64,000 nucleotides of DNA from Blastococcus sp. VKM Ac-2987 (GTDB lineage Bacteria > Actinomycetota > Actinomycetes > Mycobacteriales > Geodermatophilaceae): assembly GCF_026967805.1 (NCBI RefSeq), contig NZ_JAPVBG010000001.1, positions 1,302,047-1,366,046 of the forward strand, read 5' to 3'. The position numbers were made by a program, and so were the translations under genes. This document shows positions 1 through 10,364 of the stretch, piece by piece (position 1 is the stretch's first letter; each line of letters begins with the position of its first letter). The notes beneath the pieces were generated by a model. It did not search any database and was not told the origin of the DNA. It saw only the letters and a list, made by a program, of their open reading frames with translations.

Positions 1-1
1 C

Positions 2-199
2 GGCACCTGGCAGCAGCGGGCGCAGCTGGCGGCGCCGCACGCCGTGGCCGCGGCCGCCGACGACGGCGGTGGCCTGCGCGTGGTGGCCGTGACCGAGTCC
101 GGCCGGCGCAGCCCGGCCAGGGTCATGGTGACCAGCCGCCGGACCACGGCGTCGGAGTGCAGGTCGGCGGCCGCCGACAACGCGCCGAGCACGTAGCCG
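2..199 (+). other. possible 3' end of a + strand gene entering from the left
   Basis: Frame 2 is open from the window edge to a TAG at 197-199. Its first 35 or so codons look coding, with G or C at nearly every third position and a hydrophobic-polar pattern, as if this were the C-terminal end of a protein. The rest overlaps the TetR pseudogene on the other strand and looks like read-through. I cannot assign a family, and the overlap with a second coding-like frame makes this weak. Confidence 0.2.
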
Positions 200-615
200 G
201 CCAGCTCGTCCGGGGACACGTCGCCGCGCAGCTCGCCGGCGGTGATGCCCTCGGCGAGCAGGTCGCGGAGGAAGTCGCGCAGGTGGCGTCGCGCGTGATC
301 GACGTGGGCGCCACGGTGCAGCCGGACCGCCAGTTCGGAGCCCGCGTGCTAGCCGGACATCCCCAGGTAGGCCAGCAACACCGCCTCCAGCCGGTCACCT
401 GGGCCGGCGGCGTCCCGGACCTGGACCAGGTGCTCGAGGTGGCTGGTGACCTGCCGGGTGTGCCAGGCCGTCAGCAGCGCCTCGACATCGGGGAAGTACC
501 GGTACAGGGTGGCGTGGCCGATACCGGTCCGCTGCGCGATCTGCGACATGGTGACCGCGGCCGGGCCGTGCTCGGCGACCAGCGCGGCGGTCGCGTCCAG
601 GGCCGCGTCGTGCAC
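91..615 (-). pseudogene. TetR-family regulator, broken by an in-frame amber codon
   Basis: Read from 615 downward, the first 88 codons give a TetR DNA-binding domain: a helix (DAALDATAALVAEHG), then a helix-turn-helix (TMSQIAQRTGIGHATLYRYF). The frame then meets a TAG at 349-351 right after LGMSG. It continues in the same frame as a normal TetR ligand-domain tail (SELAVRLHRGAHV, then HLRDFLRDLLAEGITAGELRGD) to about 91, with no further stop before the window edge. The first 10-15 residues usual in TetR proteins are absent; only GTG615 could start it, and upstream sequence belongs to another broken gene. With both a stop and a missing 5' end, the gene is probably dead. Its natural C-terminus is uncertain. 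Confidence 0.65.
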
Positions 616-623
616 GGCGCGGC

Positions 624-1021
624 AGCTACATCGCCACCGACGTGATCACCTGGGCGGTGATCGTGCCGCTGGCTCTGGCATCGCTGCTGACCGGCGTCGT
701 GCAGTCGGTGGGCACGTCCTGGGGGCTGGTGCGGCACTGTGGGTGGTGGTCAAGCTGGCGCTCACCGTCGTCGCCACCGCACTCCTGCTGCTGCACACCC
801 AGCCGATCGGCCACCTCGGCTCGGGGGCGGCCGCTGGCGGCACTTTCGGGTCCGCCCTCGACGGCATGCGCGTGCGGCTGGTCGTCGACGCGACCGCCGC
901 GCTGCTCGTCCTCCTCGGCGCGACGGCGCTGGCGGTCTACACGCCGCGCGGGGTGACCCGCTTCGGGCGCCCCGCCCCACAGAGCCGCGCGGCCTCCCAG
1001 GGACTCACAGCGCACAGCTAG
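624..1021 (+). pseudogene. small integral membrane protein remnant (DUF2269-like), 5'-truncated and frameshifted
   Basis: The sequence enters mid-protein with YIATDVITWAVIVPLALASL, a membrane helix, then LTGVVQSVGTSWGLVRH. At about 737-742 the frame shifts by one base (CGGCACTG then TGGGTG, where an aligned protein would read RH-x-WVVVK). The second frame carries LWVVVKLALTVVATALLLLH, another helix, and a C-terminal helix rich in Leu/Ala before ending at 1021. The pattern resembles actinobacterial DUF2269-type membrane proteins that pair with divergent TetR genes. The N-terminal half is missing. It abuts the TetR remnant head to head at about 616-624, as if a deletion removed both gene starts. 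Confidence 0.5.
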
Positions 1022-1193
1022 CGGTGCCGCGCTCCGGCGCCTCGTCCGGCGGCTCCACGAACGGCAGCGCCATCGCCGCCAGCTTCGTCTGCAGGTTCAG
1101 GTCGCTGGTCGCGACGGACACCGCCGCCCCGGGATGCGCACTCTGCAGCAGCATGGAGGCGACGAGGCGGTCGTCGGGCACGGTGAGGTCCAG
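1005..1193 (-). pseudogene. C-terminal fragment of a PIN-domain protein
   Basis: On the minus strand the frame from 1193 to 1005 reads LTVPDDRLVASMLLQSAHPG, then AVSVATSDLNLQTKLAAMAL, the typical last third of a PIN nuclease: a DDR motif opening a helix and the TxDLNLQxK metal-site region. Nothing upstream encodes the first two thirds of the domain, because the tRNA-Arg gene begins 4 bp away. About 60 residues of a normal 130 or more survive, so it cannot be a working nuclease. The clean cut next to the tRNA 3' end suggests a boundary left by insertion or deletion. Confidence 0.5.
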
Positions 1194-1197
1194 CCAG

Positions 1198-1270
1198 TGC
1201 CCCCGGCAGGATTCGAACCTGCGACACACGGTTTAGGAAACCGATGCTCTATCCCCTGAGCTACGGGGGC
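1198..1270 (-). tRNA. tRNA-Arg (anticodon CCU)
   Basis: A full 73-nt cloverleaf folds on the minus strand. The acceptor stem is GCCCCCG/CGGGGGC, the D arm is GCTC...GAGC, the anticodon arm has loop TTCCTAA giving anticodon CCT (reads AGG), and the T arm is GCAGG-TTCGAAT-CCTGC. The discriminator base is A and CCA is not encoded. The base of the anticodon stem has a T-T mismatch. Its 3' end faces the decayed patch 1-1197. Confidence 0.95.
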
Positions 1271-1454
1271 CTCGGGGCGGTTCTCCCCGCGCCCGGACCT
1301 TCGCGGAGAGGCTAACGGGTGACCCCGCGGAACCCTCGCTGCACCCGACTCGTCGGTACGGAGGAGACACGGCGCGGTTCCAGCGGGTTACCGTGCTGGG
1401 GCACATACCGAGCTCCGGCAACGGCGCCGGGGTCATGGAGGGTGGACGACAACG

Positions 1455-1775
1455 ATGGAGACCACGGTGGTCGACGTCCCCGAGCGGGGACGCTTCGAGG
1501 TGCGGCAGGGCGAGCGGGTCGTCGGACTGGCCAGCTACCACGTCGAGAACGGGCAGATGACCCTTCCGCACACCGAGGTGGATCCCTCCGTCGGCGGCCA
1601 GGGCATCGGGACGAGGCTGGTCGCCGAGGTCCTCTCCGCGGCCCGGGACCGCGGGCTCACCGTGCTGCCGTACTGCTCGTTCATCCGGCACTACATCCAG
1701 CAGCACCCCGAGCTGGTCGACCTGGTCGCGGTCGACGACCGCCCGCACTTCGGACTGGAGACCGCCGACCGCTGA
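1455..1775 (+). CDS. small GNAT-family N-acetyltransferase (YidJ/Gtn type)
   Basis: A 106-residue single-domain protein of the short GNAT class. The acetyl-CoA loop is visible as VGGQGIGTRL at residues 46-55, followed by a helix and by LPYCSFIRHYIQQHPEL at about 71-87, which is the C-terminal signature of this subgroup (aromatic-I-x-x-HPE). The substrate is unknown; proteins of this class act on small amines or acyl groups in the cytoplasm. A purine-rich GGAGGG lies about a dozen bases before the ATG. It stands alone, with the nei2 gene following 34 bp later under its own leaderless promoter. Confidence 0.85.
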   Translation: METTVVDVPERGRFEVRQGERVVGLASYHVENGQMTLPHTEVDPSVGGQGIGTRLVAEVLSAARDRGLTVLPYCSFIRHYIQQHPELVDLVAVDDRPHFGLETADR

Positions 1776-1797
1776 CCGTCGCCGGACAGCGGCCACC

Positions 1798-1803
1798 TAG
1801 GCT
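1798..1803 (+). promoter_or_regulatory. -10 element of nei2, leaderless
   Basis: TAGGCT ends 6 bases before the ATG at 1810 and no Shine-Dalgarno sequence fits between, so transcription should begin at or next to the start codon. Confidence 0.55.
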
Positions 1804-1809
1804 GCGCGG

Positions 1810-2619
1810 ATGCCCGAGGGCCACACCCTGTTCCGCCTGGCGCGGGAGCAGCAGCTGCTGTTCGCCGGCCGCCCGGTGCACGTCACCAGCCCGCAAGGTC
1901 GGTTCGAGGCCGGCGCCGCGCTGCTCGACGGCCGCGAGCTGGACGAGGTCTTTTCCTACGGCAAGCACCTGTTCGCGCGCTTCGGCGGCGACAGCCTGCA
2001 CGTGCACCTGGGCCTCTACGGCAGCTTCACCACCGGTGCGGGCACGCCACCCCCGGCGAAGGGGGCGCTGCGGATGCGCTGGGAGGCCGACGGGCCCGAC
2101 GGCGCCGGGGTGTGGACCGACCTGCGCGGCCCCACCGCGTGCGAGGTGCTGGCCGCGCCCGAGGTGGACCGCATCCTCGACCGGCTGGGCCCCGACCCGC
2201 TGCGTCCCCGCGCCGACGGCACCCTCGCCCACCGGCGCATCGCCGGCAGCCGCACCGCCATCGGCGCCCTGCTCATGGACCAGTCGGTGCTGGCCGGCGT
2301 CGGCAACGTGTACCGGGCCGAGGTGCTCTTCCGGCACGGCGTCTCGCCGTTCCGGCCCGGCCGGCAGGTCGACGCCGGGACGTGGGGCTCGATGTGGCAG
2401 GACCTGGTCACGCTGTTGCGGGCCGGCGTCCGGATGGGCCGGATCATCACCACCCGGCCCGAGGACCGCTCCCGCCGCAGCGGCGCGGTCCGCCGGGAGG
2501 ACGCGCACTACGTCTACCGCCGCACGGACCTGCCGTGCCGGCTCTGCGGCACCGAGATCCGCACCCAGGTGATGGTCGGGCGCAACCTCTACTGGTGCCC
2601 GGTCTGCCAGGCCGTCTGA
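1810..2619 (+). CDS. nei2: Fpg/Nei-family DNA glycosylase (endonuclease VIII 2 type)
   Basis: This 269-residue bifunctional glycosylase/AP lyase removes oxidised bases from DNA. After Met removal Pro2 is the Schiff-base nucleophile, followed by Glu3 in the MPEGHT start typical of the Nei branch. Lys52 in FSYGKHLF is the conserved beta-turn lysine. The helix-two-turn-helix is seen as VLAGVGNVYRAE near residue 165. The C-terminal zinc finger is complete, with Cys243, Cys246, Cys263 and Cys266. The length is normal. Mycobacterial Nei2 shares the MPEGHT start; assignment to Nei2 rather than another Nei paralogue is by resemblance. It is a single gene. Confidence 0.9.
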   Translation: MPEGHTLFRLAREQQLLFAGRPVHVTSPQGRFEAGAALLDGRELDEVFSYGKHLFARFGGDSLHVHLGLYGSFTTGAGTPPPAKGALRMRWEADGPDGAGVWTDLRGPTACEVLAAPEVDRILDRLGPDPLRPRADGTLAHRRIAGSRTAIGALLMDQSVLAGVGNVYRAEVLFRHGVSPFRPGRQVDAGTWGSMWQDLVTLLRAGVRMGRIITTRPEDRSRRSGAVRREDAHYVYRRTDLPCRLCGTEIRTQVMVGRNLYWCPVCQAV

Positions 2620-2667
2620 CCTGCACGTCCACCTCGGCAGCCCGTCCCGCGTGTACCCTCGGGAAGG

Positions 2668-3498
2668 ATGAGGCACCGGTTCCGATGGGCGGTCACGCTC
2701 ACGGCGGTCGCCGGCCTGATCGGCGTCCCGGCCGCGGCCTCTGCCGTGCCCGCCGAGCGGGACGACCGCACCAGCACCGTCGGGTACGACGTCTCCCACC
2801 CGCAGTGCGGCACCGAGCTGCCCGCCGACGCCGCGTTCGCCGTCGTCGGGGTCAACGGCGGCCTGGCCACGCGTACCAACCCCTGCCTGGCGGCGCAGCT
2901 GGAGTGGGCGGCCGGCTCGTCGGGCGACGTCTCCGGTCAGCCGCCGCTGCAGCTGTACCTCAACACCGCCAACCCCGGGCAGGTGCGCGGCCTGGTCACC
3001 ACGTGGCCGTCCGCCGGCGACACGCCCTACGGCGGCTGCGACGGCACCAACTCGATGGCCTGCAGCTGGCAGTACGGCTGGGAACGGGCACGCGCCAGCG
3101 TCCAGTCGTTCTTCCGCCCCGCCGCCCGCGCGGTGCAGCTGGACAGCCGGCCCCAGCACTACACCTGGTGGCTGGACGTCGAGACCATGAACACCTGGCA
3201 GTCGGGGTCCGACGACGCGCTCGCCCGCAACCGCGCGACTCTCGAGGGCATGACCGACTACCTCACCGACCGGGACGGCCGGGTGGGCCTGTACTCGACC
3301 GGCTACCAGTGGGGCCGGATCGTCGGCGAGGTGCCGGGGGGCAGCGACCTGGCCGACCTCGACAGCTGGCTGGCGGGCGCCACCGACCGCGCGGACGCGC
3401 GGCAGGCCTGCGACGACGACCCGCTGGTCGCCGGCGGCAGCGTGGCGATGGTCCAGTACGTCGAGGACGACCTCGACCACAACCACGCCTGCCGCTGA
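2668..3498 (+). CDS. secreted GH25/DUF1906-like protein
   Basis: A 276-residue exported protein. Residues 1-26 form a signal peptide (Arg-rich start, hydrophobic VTLTAVAGLIGVP, cleavage expected after ASA26). The mature part opens with VGYDVSHPQCG, the first strand of a TIM-barrel group related to GH25 lysozymes and DUF1906, and contains LYLNTANP, YTWWLDVET (the acidic strand where GH25 enzymes keep catalytic Asp/Glu) and VGLYSTGYQW. Several cysteines fit disulfides outside the cell. It may cut peptidoglycan, but activity is not proven and such proteins are often annotated only as hypothetical. A TACCCT -10 at 2654-2659 sits 8 bases before the ATG. Confidence 0.7.
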   Translation: MRHRFRWAVTLTAVAGLIGVPAAASAVPAERDDRTSTVGYDVSHPQCGTELPADAAFAVVGVNGGLATRTNPCLAAQLEWAAGSSGDVSGQPPLQLYLNTANPGQVRGLVTTWPSAGDTPYGGCDGTNSMACSWQYGWERARASVQSFFRPAARAVQLDSRPQHYTWWLDVETMNTWQSGSDDALARNRATLEGMTDYLTDRDGRVGLYSTGYQWGRIVGEVPGGSDLADLDSWLAGATDRADARQACDDDPLVAGGSVAMVQYVEDDLDHNHACR

Positions 3499-3511
3499 GC
3501 GGCTGCCGGGG

Positions 3512-3820
3512 CTAGATCGCGCCCTTGTCCGGGTCCCCCGCCGGGACGGCGGTCAGCCGCTTCACGTCGAGCGGGGCGGCCAGCTTGCCGGCCAGCGCCG
3601 CGCCGAGGGTGGTGAGGGCCTCGGCCTTGCCGTGCGTGCGCAGCGCGTCGGGGCTCTCCCACCGCTCCACCATCACGAAGACACCGTCGGCCTCGTGCAG
3701 CGCGTAGAGCTCGCAGCCGGGCTCCGCGTGCACCTCCGGCACGGCGGCGAGGATCGCCTCGCGGACCGCGTCCACCTCGTCCGGCTTCGGGGTGATGGTG
3801 GCGACGACGACGACGGACAC
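3512..3820 (-). CDS. antibiotic-biosynthesis-monooxygenase-fold protein (YgiN-like)
   Basis: A 102-residue protein made of one ABM ferredoxin-like domain. The start is beta strand VVVVATITPKPDEVD, then AILAAVPEVHAEPGCELYAL and VFVMVERWESPDALRTHGKA, the usual pattern of heme-independent quinol monooxygenases such as YgiN. These form dimers in the cytoplasm and oxidise quinols or small aromatics, but the family is functionally mixed and no substrate can be read here. It converges on the secreted protein, 13 bp from its stop. Confidence 0.8.
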   Translation of the reverse strand: MSVVVVATITPKPDEVDAVREAILAAVPEVHAEPGCELYALHEADGVFVMVERWESPDALRTHGKAEALTTLGAALAGKLAAPLDVKRLTAVPAGDPDKGAI

Positions 3821-3894
3821 GGGGGCCTCCTGGGGCAGCGGGATCGGAACGGCCCGGGCGGTTGCTCTGGTGGAGCGGCCCCGGCCGGGTCAGG

Positions 3895-5307
3895 ATGCCA
3901 GTCGTGGTCGACGACGGCGCTCCCCCTCCCCCGAGCAGCCGGTCCCCGTTGCGGGTCGCCGTCATCGGCGCCGGCCCTGCCGGCATCTACGCCGCCGACG
4001 CGCTGACCCGGCAGAGCGACATCCCCGTCGCGATCGACCTCATCGACCGGCTGCCGACGCCGTTCGGCCTGGTGCGCCACGGGATCGCCCCCGACCACCC
4101 GAAGATGCGGGCCATCCGCGACACCCTGCACCGCAGCCTCGACCACCCGCTGGTCCGGTTCGTCGGCAACGTGGAGGTCGGCACCGACCTCTCGCTGGCC
4201 GAGCTCCGGAAGCACGTCGACGCGGTCGTCTACACCTACGGCGCGGCGCTCGACCGGCGCCTGGGCATCGAGGGCGAGGACCTGCCCGGCAGCCTGCCCG
4301 CCACCGACGTCGTGGCCTGGTACACCGGCCACCCCGACGCGGACCGCGCCACGGTGGAGGCGGCCCTGACCGGCGTCCGGTCAGCCGTGGTGATCGGCGT
4401 GGGCAACGTCGCGCTCGACGTCGGGCGGATCCTCGCCCGCACCACCGAGGAGCTCGAGCCCACCGACATGCCCCAGCACGTCATCGACGTCCTGGCCGCC
4501 GCACCGGTGCAGGAGGTGACGGTGCTCGGCCGCCGCGGTCCGGCGCAGGCGACCTTCACCACCCAGGAGCTGCGCGAGCTCGGCGGGCTGGCCGCGGCCA
4601 CGGTGCTGGTCGACCCCGCCGACCTCGAGCTCGACGCCGACGCCGAGGCACGCGCGGCCACCGACCGGAACGCCACCCGCAACCTCGCGGTGCTGCGCGA
4701 CTGGGCCCACCACGCGCCCGAGCCCGGCCGCACCCGGCTGCGGCTGCGCTTCTACTCGCGGCCGGTGCGGCTGCTGGGCACCGACCGGGTCACCGGCGTC
4801 GAGGTGGAACGCACCGCCGTCGACGGGGACGGCCGGGCGATCGGCACCGGCCGGTTCGAGGTGCTGCCGGCCGACCTGGTGGTGCGGTCGGTGGGTTACC
4901 TCGGGACGCCGCTGCCCGGGCTGCCGGTCGACCGGCGCACCGGCACGGTTCCCCACGACGGCACCGGGCGCGTGCTGCGCGACGGCCGGACGTCGGCCGG
5001 CGAGTACGTCGCCGGGTGGATCAAGCGCGGGCCGAGCGGGGTGGTCGGCACCAACAAGCACGATGCGCGGGAGACCGTCGCCGGGCTCCTGGCCGACGCC
5101 GGGGACGGGACGCTGCGCGCGGGCGGGCCGGTCGACGACCTGGTGCACACCCTGCAGGCGCGCGGCGCCGAGCCGGTGCTGCTCGAGGACTGGCGGGCGA
5201 TCGACGCCGCCGAGCAGGCCCTGGGCGCCACCCGCGGCCGGGCGCGCACCACGCTGCACGAACGGGAGGCGCTCATGGCCGCCATCCGGGCCGCCACCGC
5301 CCGCTGA
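3895..5307 (+). CDS. fprA: ferredoxin/adrenodoxin-NADP reductase family (FprA type)
   Basis: A flavoprotein of 470 residues that moves electrons between NADPH and ferredoxin. The FAD-binding strand is VAVIGAGPAGIYAADAL near residue 22, followed by DLIDRLPTPFGLVRHGIAPD, diagnostic of the adrenodoxin-reductase branch. The NADPH-binding motif is VVIGVGNVALDVGRIL, and the C-terminal GWIKRGPSGVVGTNK closes the FAD site. I chose ATG3895 rather than the in-frame ATG at 3862, because the latter adds a Trp/Arg-rich tail of no obvious use. Partners are probably small ferredoxins encoded elsewhere. FprA and FprB cannot be told apart by eye. Confidence 0.88.
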   Translation: MPVVVDDGAPPPPSSRSPLRVAVIGAGPAGIYAADALTRQSDIPVAIDLIDRLPTPFGLVRHGIAPDHPKMRAIRDTLHRSLDHPLVRFVGNVEVGTDLSLAELRKHVDAVVYTYGAALDRRLGIEGEDLPGSLPATDVVAWYTGHPDADRATVEAALTGVRSAVVIGVGNVALDVGRILARTTEELEPTDMPQHVIDVLAAAPVQEVTVLGRRGPAQATFTTQELRELGGLAAATVLVDPADLELDADAEARAATDRNATRNLAVLRDWAHHAPEPGRTRLRLRFYSRPVRLLGTDRVTGVEVERTAVDGDGRAIGTGRFEVLPADLVVRSVGYLGTPLPGLPVDRRTGTVPHDGTGRVLRDGRTSAGEYVAGWIKRGPSGVVGTNKHDARETVAGLLADAGDGTLRAGGPVDDLVHTLQARGAEPVLLEDWRAIDAAEQALGATRGRARTTLHEREALMAAIRAATAR

Positions 5308-5424
5308 CCTCCGGGGCGCCGCGGACGGGGTGCCGCACACGGGAGCGATGTGCGTCCATGGCGTCCTCGGGGCCGACGGACGCGCCCCCGGCGCACATCG
5401 CCCGGCAGCTCCCGGCGGCCGCCG

Positions 5425-6523
5425 TCACCCGACGGCGGCGATCAGCTCCCGGGCCGCCGCGTCGTCCGCTGCCGCCGCGAACCGGATCAGCCCCTCGGTG
5501 TCCGGGTCCAGCAGCAGCGGCTCCCCCGCGGCGGTGAGCGCCACCCCGCCGGCGGCGAACAGCACCGCCAGGCCGCCGGCGACGTCGTGCACGTGGGTGC
5601 CGGCCCGGTCGAGGTCGTGCCAACCCGCGGCCGCGCCGTCGGCCACCAGGCACAGGTCGACGGCGGTGCAGCCGGTGATCCGCACCCGCCGCGCCGTCGA
5701 GGGGACGGCGACCGCCCCGCCGCCGGGGCCGCTGGGCACCACCACGGTGCTGCCCGGGCGCGGGGCGATCGGCACCGCGTCGCGTTCGGCGCCCGCCCCG
5801 GCCACCCCGGTCCACCGCCGACCCGAGGCGAGGTCGGCCACCAGGCCGGCGACCGGTACGCCGTCGCGGACCAGCGCCGCGGAGAACGCCCACGGCGGCA
5901 GCCCGGCGGAGAAGTTGCCGGTGCCGTCCAGGGGGTCCAGCACGATCCACGGCTCGCCGGGGCCGACCGCGCGGTCCAGCCGCTCCTCGCTGAGCACGAC
6001 GATCCCGAGGGGTGCGAGCACCTCGACCGCGGCGGCGTGCGCGGCCTCGTCGGCGGCGATCGAGGGGCTGCCGTCGCCCTTGGTGCGCTCCTCGCCGCTG
6101 TCTCGGGCGAGCGCCACGGCGATCTCCACCCGGGTGGCGGCCAGTGCGGCCAGGTGCCGGAAGCGGTCGGCCTCGGTCGCGTCCGGGCCCGGCAGCGGCA
6201 CGGCGACGGAGCGGTCGGTGCTGCCGTGCCGGGCCCGCTCGCAGCCCCAGCCGGCGGCCAGGGCGTGCACCGCCGGGTGGTCCAGCGGAACACCCGTGCG
6301 CCGGAGGACGACCGCCTCGGCGTGGCCGTCGAGGTGCCACTGCCGACGCACCAGCGCGGCCTGCCCGTCGCCCAGCAGCACCCGCAGCCGGGGATCGTGC
6401 ACCGCCGGCGCCAGGCCACCGGGCGACAGCCCGAGGGCCAGCGCCGCGGCCCGCACGTCGGCGCCGCTGACCGCCACGCGGAGGTCGCCGTCCGCGGCCG
6501 ACCGCCGGCGCAGGAACCAGTGC

Positions 6524-6531
<8 letters not shown>
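5425..6531 (-). CDS. inositol-monophosphatase-family phosphatase with an extra N-terminal domain
   Basis: A 368-residue protein. Residues from about 125 on form an IMPase/FBPase-fold Mg-dependent phosphatase: the acidic helix [11 protein letters not shown], the strand VVLSEER, the metal-binding [12 protein letters not shown] and a C-terminal [17 protein letters not shown] in place of the usual WDxAAG. The first 120 or so residues are an unassigned extension with two Trp/His-rich stretches. The GTG start overlaps the ppc stop by 8 bp, so translation is probably coupled to PEP carboxylase. Candidate substrates are inositol phosphates, fructose bisphosphate or PAP. A family-typical Trp in the last motif is replaced by His. 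Confidence 0.75.
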
Positions 6532-9328
<2,797 letters not shown>

Positions 9329-9388
9329 AGCCCGAGTATCGCCGCACCGTGTGACGCCCTCATGTCGACGGCCGCGGGGACCGGCTGC

Positions 9389-10249
9389 TCAGTCGAGCTC
9401 GAGCTCCCGCAGGCACTGGGCGGCCAGCTGGTCGCCGGCGGCGGCGCCGAGCCGGAACTGCTCCACCGCACCCTCGAGGTCGCCGCGGTCGGCCAGGAGC
9501 ACCGCCAGGTTCTGGTGGCAGTAGGGGTCACCTGCGGCGATCCCGCTGCGGTAGGCCTCCTCGGCGGCCTCCTCGTCGCCCAGCTCCTCGCGGTAGAGGT
9601 TGCCCAGCGGCAGCCAGGCCACCTGCTCCCCCAGCTTGGCGCCGCGCTCGAGCACCGAGCGGGCCTCGGCCGGGCGGCCGGTCTCGCGCAGCAGGTGTGC
9701 GAGGTCGGCGCGGGCCGCGGGGAAGTGGTGCTGCCCGGCCCGGAGGTCGTCCTCCAGGGCCGGGTCCAGCGTCGAGCACCAGCGCCAGCAGGCGACGACG
9801 GCCGCCGCCTCCTCGTCACCGGCGGCGGCGAACTCCTCCGCCACCGCCATCGCCTGCTCGCGCTCGCCCTGCTCGCGGAGGAGGAAGGCCAGCTGCAGCC
9901 CGCCCTCCAGGTCGCCGGCGGCCGCGGCCCCCCGGTAGGCGCGCATCGCGCCGGCCAGGTCACCGAGGTCCTCGAGCACCAGGCCGAGGTTGCGCCAGGC
10001 GTCGGCTTCGCCGTGGCGCAGCGCGACCTCGTAGGCGTCCACCGCCTCCGACCAGCGGTGCTGCGCGGCGAGGGAGTTGCCGAGGTTGTACGCGGCCACG
10101 GAGTCGCCGAGGTCGAAGGCACGGCGGAAGCAGCGCTCCGCGTCCTCCTGCCGGCCGGCGTCGGCCAGGTCGCAGCCGAGGTCGATCAGCGCGTCGGCGT
10201 CGTCGGAGGCGAGCAGCCGCCGCAGCCGCCCGTCCAGGTCCTCGGTCAT
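9389..10249 (-). CDS. tetratricopeptide/Sel1-like repeat protein
   Basis: A 286-residue, soluble, all-helical protein made of TPR/Sel1-type units from about residue 17 to the C-terminus. Examples are AYNLGNSLAAQHRWSEAVDA, AWRNLGLVLEDLGDLAGAM, WLPLGNLYREELGDEEAAEE and CHQNLAVLLADRGDLEGAVE; one divergent unit in the middle contains the only Trp/Cys-rich patch (ACWRWCST). Such repeats bind other proteins; the partner is unknown. It carries no signal peptide or membrane helix. It lies 60 bp upstream of ppc on the same strand but has its own -10-like GATCAT seven bases before the ATG. Confidence 0.75.
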   Translation of the reverse strand: MTEDLDGRLRRLLASDDADALIDLGCDLADAGRQEDAERCFRRAFDLGDSVAAYNLGNSLAAQHRWSEAVDAYEVALRHGEADAWRNLGLVLEDLGDLAGAMRAYRGAAAAGDLEGGLQLAFLLREQGEREQAMAVAEEFAAAGDEEAAAVVACWRWCSTLDPALEDDLRAGQHHFPAARADLAHLLRETGRPAEARSVLERGAKLGEQVAWLPLGNLYREELGDEEAAEEAYRSGIAAGDPYCHQNLAVLLADRGDLEGAVEQFRLGAAAGDQLAAQCLRELELD

Positions 10250-10364
10250 GCCGCCGATGATCGTGGCGGCACGACCGGTCGCGCGCCCCTGTGCGCGCGG
10301 ACCTCACCCCAAGGGATCGGCCCGGGGGGCGCCGGTCACCCGATCGGCTGCCCCCGGCCGGCGA

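Noticed and set aside
1-1197. A working TetR-efflux locus
   Set aside because: Stop codon, frameshift and missing gene starts on both strands argue for decay; kept as pseudogenes.
3862-3894. Upstream start for the FprA-type gene
   Set aside because: The in-frame ATG at 3862 adds eleven residues with no family resemblance; ATG3895 gives the expected N-terminus.
5341-5403. Long inverted repeat GCGATGTGCG/CGCACATCGC between fprA and the phosphatase gene
   Set aside because: The 10-bp arms are 37 bases apart. It could terminate the convergent genes but is too weak to list as a feature.
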